This document shows, piece after piece, positions 4,129-8,747 of a DNA stretch of 8,747 nucleotides. The position numbers and the translations under genes are program-made. The DNA comes from an uncultured Desulfobulbaceae bacterium (GTDB taxonomy: Bacteria; Desulfobacterota; Desulfobulbia; Desulfobulbales; Desulfobulbaceae): assembly GCA_945787305.1 (NCBI GenBank), contig CALZIH010000138.1, forward strand, positions 1 to 8,747, read 5' to 3'. How positions within the stretch are numbered: position 1 is the first letter of the stretch; every line of letters begins with the position of its first letter. A model generated the notes under the pieces. It was not told the DNA's origin, ran no database searches, and was given only the letters and a program-made list of their open reading frames with translations.

Positions 4129-5922
4129 CTATTGGTCTGATTTCAATACCGCAAGAAAGGCACGCTGGGGGATTTCAACATTCCCGACTGTTTTCATTCG
4201 CTTTTTTCCTGCCTTCTGTTTTTCCAGAAGTTTTCTTTTCCTTGAAATGTCACCACCATAGCACTTTGCCGTGACATCTTTTCGCAGAGCAGAAATATTG
4301 GTCCTGGCAACAATATTGCCACCAATTGCCGCCTGGATGGCAATTTTAAACATCTGGCGAGGGATTTCATCTTTCAGGCGCTCGCATGCCTTGAGCCCAC
4401 GCTCTCTGGCTCGATCACGGTGCGTGAGTTGGGAGAGGGCGTCAACCTGTTCGCCGTTCACCAGTATATCAAGCTTTACCAGGTCACTTGTTCGATAATC
4501 GATCAGTTCGTAGTCGAAGGAGCCGTAACCCTGGGTGACCGATTTCAATTTGTCATAAAAATCATAAATCACTTCAGCCAAAGGAAGCTCGCAGGTAAAC
4601 TCGATCCGCCCCGGCATGGGGTAATGGTAGTTGGTATTTTCACCCCGTCGTTCCATGCACAGTGTCATGACGACGCCCATATAGCGCTCAGGGATATGGA
4701 TGGTTGCTTTTATAAATGGTTCTTCCACATGGTCGACCGAAACCGGATCCGGGAAATATGATGGGTTGTCCACTTCTATTTCGTTTCCGTTCTGGAGGAA
4801 AAAGGTATACTTGACGGTGGGGACTGTGAGTATGAGAGAAATGTCAAATTCTCGTTCCAGGCGTTCCTGAACAACTTCCAGGTGAAGCAGGCCGAGGAAT
4901 CCACAGCGAAAACCAAAACCGAGAGCGGCTGAAGAGTCTTTCTGAAAGGTGAGTGCAGCGTCATTGAGTTTAAGTTTTTCCAGTGCCGTGGCCAGATCTT
5001 CGTATTCATCGGTTGATATGGGATATATAGAGGAAAAGACCACCTGTTGAACTTCGCGAAAACCTGGCAATGGCGCGGGGCACTGATGTTCTCTTGAGGT
5101 AATGGTGTCGCCAGGCCTGGTGTCTGACACGGTTTTGACACCGGCAATAATATAGCCGACTTCACCTGCGGACAGTTCTTTTTGTGGTTTTCTTTTTAAG
5201 TGAAACAGGCCGATTTCTTCTACACGATACTCGGCCTTGTTTGACATGAAAATGATTGTCTCACCTGTTTTCAGGCGACCGTTAACGATGCGAACAGAGA
5301 TAACCGTACCCCGGTAGGGGTCATAATTGGCATCAAAAATCAAGGCCTCAAGTGGCTTTTCCGGGTCACCTTCAGGGGGCGGTAGCAGGTTGACGATGGC
5401 CTCAAGGAGCTCATCTACTCCTTCGCCGGTTTTGGCCGAGCATTGTTTGATTGCCTGCGCATCAAGTCCAAGGTCTTCCTCAATTGAAGCAGCAACTTTA
5501 TCGGGTTCTGCGGCAGGCAGGTCTATCTTGTTGATAACGGGTATTATTTCAAGGTCGTTTTCCATTGCCAGGTAGAGATTAGCAAGGGTCTGGGCCTCGA
5601 TGCCTTGGGCAGCATCGATAAGTAACAGTGCGCCTTCGCAGGATGATAATGCCCTGGACACTTCATAGCTGAAGTCAACGTGACCAGGAGTGTCGACAAG
5701 GTTCAGGGTATACGTTTGTCCGTCTGCGGCTGTATAGGGGAGACAGATAGTCTGGCTTTTTATAGTAATGCCACGCTCCCTCTCGATATCCATGCTGTCA
5801 AGCATTTGATTTTTAAACTCACGATCGGTTACCATGTTGCAGCGTTGGATCATGCGGTCGGCTAGGGTGGATTTTCCATGGTCTATGTGAGCAATGATGC
5901 TGAAATTACGGATTTTTTTCAT
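4129..5922 (-). CDS. lepA: Elongation factor 4 (LepA), ribosomal back-translocase GTPase
   Basis: LepA is a translational GTPase that binds ribosomes and has been linked to back-translocation and 30S maturation; in cells it is usually non-essential. The 597-aa product is full length for the family. The GTPase domain starts at once: MKKIRNFSIIAHIDHGKST (P-loop 11-19), the switch RERGITIK (48-55), G3 DTPGHVD (77-83) and G4 NKID (131-134). EF-G-like domains follow, and the LepA-specific C-terminal domain is clear in CYGGDISRKRKLLEKQKAGK and the terminal RAFLAVL. The start at 5922 is fixed by MKKIRNFSI; the Shine-Dalgarno is weak (GGA about eight bases upstream). It stands alone on the minus strand, convergent with the Cys-rich gene. 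The signal peptidase gene lepB, often beside lepA, is not on either side here. Confidence 0.98.
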   Translation of the reverse strand: MKKIRNFSIIAHIDHGKSTLADRMIQRCNMVTDREFKNQMLDSMDIERERGITIKSQTICLPYTAADGQTYTLNLVDTPGHVDFSYEVSRALSSCEGALLLIDAAQGIEAQTLANLYLAMENDLEIIPVINKIDLPAAEPDKVAASIEEDLGLDAQAIKQCSAKTGEGVDELLEAIVNLLPPPEGDPEKPLEALIFDANYDPYRGTVISVRIVNGRLKTGETIIFMSNKAEYRVEEIGLFHLKRKPQKELSAGEVGYIIAGVKTVSDTRPGDTITSREHQCPAPLPGFREVQQVVFSSIYPISTDEYEDLATALEKLKLNDAALTFQKDSSAALGFGFRCGFLGLLHLEVVQERLEREFDISLILTVPTVKYTFFLQNGNEIEVDNPSYFPDPVSVDHVEEPFIKATIHIPERYMGVVMTLCMERRGENTNYHYPMPGRIEFTCELPLAEVIYDFYDKLKSVTQGYGSFDYELIDYRTSDLVKLDILVNGEQVDALSQLTHRDRARERGLKACERLKDEIPRQMFKIAIQAAIGGNIVARTNISALRKDVTAKCYGGDISRKRKLLEKQKAGKKRMKTVGNVEIPQRAFLAVLKSDQ

Positions 5923-5960
5923 TCTTTTTGTCCAATATTGTTTTCTAAGAGGGGCAAGTA

Positions 5961-5987
5961 TTTATATGCCGCTATTGTCGGTGTCGA
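5961..5987 (-). promoter_or_regulatory. Possible promoter of lepA
   Basis: On the minus strand TCGACA (5982-5987, five of six against TTGACA) is followed after 15 bases by TATAAA (5961-5966, five of six). The spacer is short, but both hexamers are good. Transcription would start near 5954, about 30 bases before the lepA ATG. Confidence 0.4.
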
Positions 5988-6024
5988 AAAAAGCCTCGCC
6001 ACCAACGGCTGAAAGGTCTAAATC

Positions 6025-6080
6025 ACTGTATTTCGGTACAGTACAAGTGTCGTTTTCGACTTTTTACGAGTTCGTCACTC
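6025..6080. other. Non-coding stretch with two small hairpins in the lepA-rpoH spacer
   Basis: ACTGTA (6025-6030) and TACAGT (6037-6042) form a 6-bp stem with a TTTCGG loop. Just after it GTCG-TTTT-CGAC (6049-6060) is followed by five T, then ACGAGTTCGTCA. The rest of the 5923-6448 spacer shows no gene with both a ribosome site and a plausible protein. It does contain a 31-codon ORF without Shine-Dalgarno (6160-6255), a run of ten A (6309-6318) and a GGGCC/GGCCC pair (6347-6372). The whole may be decayed sequence or a dispersed intergenic element. Confidence 0.25.
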
Positions 6081-6448
6081 TTCGATTGGTGCTAGAAATT
6101 ATCCTTGACCCTGAAGTATAACTGTTTTGTAGTCTCTCGATTCGCCCGATCTCGGCGTTATGCTCAAAACTTTATCCTGGGAATATCCTGCCTGTGGTAA
6201 AATTATTCGTATGCCTCGGAGTCTACGCTTACCTGAACTCGAACATACAACCTAATTTTTCAAGGCACCCTTCAATCTGTGGCCTGTTTAAATAGCATAC
6301 CTCTGATAAAAAAAAAACATTTACCGTGCTTCTCCAGTCACTGTCCGGGCCTTATGATATTCGCGTTGGCCCAGCCTTTAGAGCGAAAAGGGTGGACGTG
6401 TAGATTGGCACTGGATGGGTATAGCAATAACTATTTGTCCTTATTTGG

Positions 6449-6477
6449 GTGAAATAAATGAGGATGTACTGTATACT
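6449..6477 (+). promoter_or_regulatory. Sigma-70-type promoter for rpoH
   Basis: GTGAAA (6449-6454, four of six against TTGACA) is followed after 17 bases by TATACT (6472-6477, five of six against TATAAT). Transcription would begin near 6484, placing the large hairpin (from 6490) at the very 5' end of a leader of about 65 bases. Confidence 0.5.
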
Positions 6478-6489
6478 CTTTTCGATTAT

Positions 6490-6520
6490 ACCCTGCATGT
6501 GAGGAGACTCCATGCAGGGT
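6490..6520 (+). promoter_or_regulatory. rpoH leader hairpin covering a Shine-Dalgarno and AUG
   Basis: ACCCTGCATG (6490-6499) pairs perfectly with CATGCAGGGT (6511-6520). After a single bulged base (6500), GAG (6501-6503) pairs with CTC (6508-6510), closing a GAGA tetraloop of the GNRA type. The Shine-Dalgarno AGGAG (6502-6506) lies in the apical stem and loop, and the ATG at 6512-6514 lies in the right arm, so both are masked when folded. This is a plausible translational switch, perhaps thermal given that the gene encodes a heat-shock sigma factor; that role is inference. Confidence 0.6.
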
Positions 6521-6556
6521 TCTGTTTTCCTGCAATTTTGTTTACATTATGGCTGA
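6512..6556 (+). CDS. Putative 14-aa leader peptide overlapping the rpoH start
   Basis: AGGAG (6502-6506), five bases before an ATG, opens a 14-codon frame encoding MQGSVFLQFCLHYG and stopping at TGA 6554-6556. The rpoH ATG (6549) lies inside its last codons, giving an 8-base overlap in another frame. rpoH itself has no Shine-Dalgarno, so ribosomes ending the leader could re-initiate on rpoH. The peptide resembles nothing I know, and its sequence may matter less than its translation. Very short, hence moderate confidence. Confidence 0.42.
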   Translation: MQGSVFLQFCLHYG

Positions 6557-7544
6557 AAAAAAGAAAAAACAATCATCTCCTGAGACGGAAAAGCAACACC
6601 ACCCCCTGGTGGTTATGTCCGACGAGGAAAACCTGCCTGCGGTCAGTAATCCGGCTTTACATAGATATTTGCAAGAAATCAGTCAGTATGAGTTGTTGTC
6701 TAGAGAGGAAACCGAGGAACTTGCAGCCCGCTTTCAGGAAACCGGCGATCCCGATGCCGCCTATAGGTTGGTTTCGTCAAATCTTCGTCTTGTGGTTAAG
6801 GTGGCCATGGATTTCCAGAAGTATTGGATGCAGAACTTTATGGATTTGATTCAGGAAGGGAACGTGGGGCTGGTTCAGGCAACCAAGAAATTTGACCCAT
6901 ATCGTGGGGTGAAGTTTTCATATTATGCGGCCTATTGGATTCGAGCATATATCCTTAAGTTCATTATGGATAATTGGCGACTGGTAAAAATAGGGACGAC
7001 CCAGGCGCAACGCAAGCTGTTTTTCGGGTTAAACAAAGAACGGAAACTGCTGGAAGCGCAAGGATTTACTCCCGGAGTTAAACTGCTGGCCGAACGTCTT
7101 AATGTCAAGGAAAGTGAAGTTGTTGAAATGGGCCAGCGTATGGATAATTGGGACGTCTCTCTTGAGGCTCCTGTCCGCAGTGATTCCGAAGACGAACAAA
7201 AGAATTTTCTCCCGCAAGATGGTCCTGGTATTGAAGAAGTCGTTGCCGGTCATGAAATTCGGGATAGGCTTGGAGAGCTTCTTGCCGAAATGCATGAAAA
7301 ACTCAATGAAAAAGAGCAGGTCATTTTAACGAGCAGACTGTTAAACGATGAACCTCTCACCTTGCAGACTATTGCGGAACAGTTTGGCATTTCTCGTGAA
7401 CGAGTCCGTCAAATTGAAGCAAATCTTCTCAAAAAACTCAAGAAACAACTTGAAAAAGACATGCCTGATATTCAGGATTTTTTTAGTTCCGAGCGCATGG
7501 TTATTTCCAGTGCAGCAGCTCCAGATGATGAAAAAAGCAAATAG
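6549..7544 (+). CDS. rpoH: RNA polymerase sigma-32-like (RpoH-type) sigma factor
   Basis: The 331-aa product directs RNA polymerase, most likely to heat-shock promoters. Region 1.2/2.1 begins at LHRYLQEISQYELLSREE (37-54). Region 2 contains SNLRLVVKVA, DLIQEGNVGLVQATKKFDP (99-117) and FSYYAAYWIRAYI (123-135). QRKLFFGLN (154-162) matches the RpoH box, which separates sigma-32 from other group 2/3 factors. Region 4.2 holds the helix-turn-helix with LTLQTIAEQFGISRERVRQI (270-289). N- and C-terminal extensions are charged and low-complexity, making it longer than E. coli RpoH (about 284 aa). The ATG at 6549 is the only start in a frame open from 6462. It has no Shine-Dalgarno and is probably coupled to the leader ORF. 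No intrinsic terminator is obvious before the next gene. Confidence 0.92.
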   Translation: MAEKKKKQSSPETEKQHHPLVVMSDEENLPAVSNPALHRYLQEISQYELLSREETEELAARFQETGDPDAAYRLVSSNLRLVVKVAMDFQKYWMQNFMDLIQEGNVGLVQATKKFDPYRGVKFSYYAAYWIRAYILKFIMDNWRLVKIGTTQAQRKLFFGLNKERKLLEAQGFTPGVKLLAERLNVKESEVVEMGQRMDNWDVSLEAPVRSDSEDEQKNFLPQDGPGIEEVVAGHEIRDRLGELLAEMHEKLNEKEQVILTSRLLNDEPLTLQTIAEQFGISRERVRQIEANLLKKLKKQLEKDMPDIQDFFSSERMVISSAAAPDDEKSK

Positions 7545-7598
7545 CCCTTTAATGCTTAACCTCGTCTCCGGTATCGACCGCTAACGTGAACGAACGCG

Positions 7599-7636
7599 TA
7601 GCTGTTTCTCTACCTGAGCGTTTTGCGTCGCAGCTA
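7599..7636. other. Inverted repeat in the rpoH-aminotransferase spacer
   Basis: TAGCTG (7599-7604) and CAGCTA (7631-7636) are complementary across 26 bases. A TATATT that could serve as a -10 overlaps the right arm (7635-7640), but no acceptable -35 precedes it. Chance occurrence is possible. Confidence 0.2.
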
Positions 7637-7660
7637 TATTAAATCTTTCAAACTGAAAAA

Positions 7661-8747
7661 ATGAACGTACCTTTACTCGATCTTGGCCCCCAGGTAAGAG
7701 CGTTGCGCAATGAAATTGTCCAGGCTGTTACCGATGTTATAGATTCTTGCCAATATATCCTCGGTCCTGAAGTTAAGTCCTTTGAAGATGCTGTAGCCCT
7801 TTACTGTGGAACAGAATTTGGTGTGGGTGTGTCCAGCGGTACCGATGCTCTGGTGATGACCTTAATGGCCATGGAGATAGGGCCTGGGGACAGCGTCGTG
7901 ACGACACCCTATACATTTTTTGCTACCATGGGCGCCATATTACGGGTGGGAGCCAAACCTGTTTTCGTCGATATTGAACAACAGAGTTTTAATATGGATC
8001 CGGAAATGCTGGCTCAAGTCTTGGAACAGGAGCGTCAAAAGAAAACCAGGATCAGGGCCATTCTACCCGTGCATCTTTTCGGTCAATGTGCAGATATGGG
8101 ACGGATCATGCAAATTGCCGATACATATAACATCCCTGTTATAGAGGATGCCGCCCAGGCCATAGGATCCTGTTGTCCGCTTCGTGATGATACTGGCAAT
8201 GTCCAATGGAAAAAGGCCGGAAGTATTGGGGATGCCGGGTGTTTTTCGTTTTTTCCAAGTAAAAACCTTGGTGGAATTGGAGACGGTGGGTTGGTTACCA
8301 CCAGTGATGCAAAATTTGTTGATATACTTCGCTCTTGCAGGAACCATGGCGCACAGCCAAAATATTATCATGCCAGAGTCGGCGGTAATTTCAGGTTAGA
8401 CCCGGTACAGGCGGTTGTCTTGTCCATTAAGCTTCGCCACCTTGAGGGGTGGCACAGGAAGAGAAGGGAAAACAGTCGGATATATAGAGAGTTGTTTAAG
8501 AATGCAGGGCTTTTTGATGCACCGGTAACCTTACCCCGGGAACAGTTTGCAGGCCTTACTGGTGCCGAGGAGAACAATCACCATATCTATAATCAATTTG
8601 TGATCCGGGTTCCTCAACGTGACAGCCTAAGAAATTTTCTCCAAGAGCATGGCGTTGGCTGCGAAGTCTATTACCCACTTTGTTTGCATCAGCAGGAATG
8701 CATACATGATTATAATACCCTCCACTTTCCGGTTGCGCAAAAGGCGG
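7661..8747 (+). CDS. DegT/DnrJ/EryC1-family PLP-dependent sugar aminotransferase (partial)
   Basis: The frame is open from the ATG at 7661 to the right edge (362 codons), so only the last part of a protein of usually 370-400 aa is missing. The start MNVPLLDLGPQVRALRNEIV is typical of this family. Motifs in order are SGTDAL (59-64), TPYTFFAT (82-89), HLFGQCADM (138-146), EDAAQAIGS (162-170) with Asp163 and Gln166 as expected PLP contacts, and FFPSKNLGGIGDGG (197-210) with Lys201 as the Schiff-base lysine. NFRLDPVQA follows. Such enzymes transaminate keto-sugar nucleotides for O-antigen, capsule or similar glycans. The pattern resembles the WbpE/WlbC-like group, but the substrate cannot be fixed from sequence. 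The ATG is the only start after a stop at 7640 and has no clear Shine-Dalgarno. It lies 116 bases after rpoH and may share its transcript or open a surface-polysaccharide cluster beyond the window. Confidence 0.93.
   Translation, partial: MNVPLLDLGPQVRALRNEIVQAVTDVIDSCQYILGPEVKSFEDAVALYCGTEFGVGVSSGTDALVMTLMAMEIGPGDSVVTTPYTFFATMGAILRVGAKPVFVDIEQQSFNMDPEMLAQVLEQERQKKTRIRAILPVHLFGQCADMGRIMQIADTYNIPVIEDAAQAIGSCCPLRDDTGNVQWKKAGSIGDAGCFSFFPSKNLGGIGDGGLVTTSDAKFVDILRSCRNHGAQPKYYHARVGGNFRLDPVQAVVLSIKLRHLEGWHRKRRENSRIYRELFKNAGLFDAPVTLPREQFAGLTGAEENNHHIYNQFVIRVPQRDSLRNFLQEHGVGCEVYYPLCLHQQECIHDYNTLHFPVAQKA

Noticed and set aside
5894..6121. 75-aa plus-strand ORF at the lepA 5' end
   Set aside because: It begins inside lepA on the opposite strand, has no ribosome site and no recognisable motif; much of it is low-complexity hydrophobic sequence.
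6402..6425. Sigma-54 promoter suggested by TTGGCACTGGATGGG
   Set aside because: The GG of the -24 element is present, but no GC lies at the required -12 spacing.
6415..6849. 144-aa ORF overlapping the start of rpoH
   Set aside because: It runs in another frame through the rpoH leader and region 2 coding sequence, has no ribosome site and reads like a shadow of rpoH.
8063..8577. Minus-strand ORFs of 69-102 aa near the right end
   Set aside because: All lie antisense to the aminotransferase, whose conserved motifs continue unbroken through the region.
1..8747. Mobile element, prophage, defence system or CRISPR array
   Set aside because: No transposase, integrase, terminal inverted repeats, att-like duplications or regularly spaced repeats were seen; the only tandem repeat is the two-copy 41-bp unit.

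Overview
The window looks like ordinary chromosome from a deltaproteobacterial (Desulfobacterota / Thermodesulfobacteriota) anaerobe, perhaps close to the Desulfobulbales. This placement is inferred from the flavour of the proteins: a long-form HisG beside a stand-alone HisI, an RpoH-type sigma factor, a SlyD-like FKBP and small Cys-rich proteins with CWE motifs. Base composition is moderate and fairly even. I see no insertion sequence, phage gene, integrase, CRISPR array, tRNA or rRNA.

Layout. 1-179 (-): N-terminal end of a CheA-type chemotaxis kinase, cut by the window edge. 180-396: divergent spacer with two inverted repeats. 397-624 (+): small unrecognised protein of 75 aa. It converges on 679-1119 (-), a SlyD-like FKBP prolyl isomerase, with a long hairpin between them. 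1120-1358: divergent spacer with a good sigma-70-type promoter. 1359-1564 (+): small four-Cys protein gene broken by a 41-bp tandem duplication. 1596-1976 hisI, 2043-2915 hisG and 2936-3523 engB follow on the same strand and probably form one operon. 3645-3917 (+): 90-aa Cys-rich protein with an eight-G run between its Shine-Dalgarno and ATG, followed by a bidirectional terminator at 3949-3977. 4129-5922 (-): lepA. 5923-6489: long spacer without a convincing gene. 6490-7544 (+): rpoH behind a hairpin leader that carries a short, overlapping leader ORF. 7661-8747 (+): DegT/DnrJ/EryC1-type PLP aminotransferase, running off the right edge.

How the genes fit. HisG and HisI catalyse the first and third steps of histidine biosynthesis; the rest of the pathway must lie elsewhere. 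EngB and LepA are GTPases acting on the ribosome, and RpoH and the FKBP belong to protein-quality control. CheA is signalling and the DegT enzyme is surface-sugar metabolism. There is no single large system here.

Most worth a second look: (a) the 41-bp duplication upstream of hisI, which splits a Cys-motif microprotein and by a single base difference creates an ATGA stop/start junction in the correct frame; (b) the rpoH leader, where a 13-bp hairpin holds the Shine-Dalgarno and AUG of a 14-codon ORF whose end overlaps the rpoH start. I could not run folding or database searches, so homology calls rest on recognised motifs.
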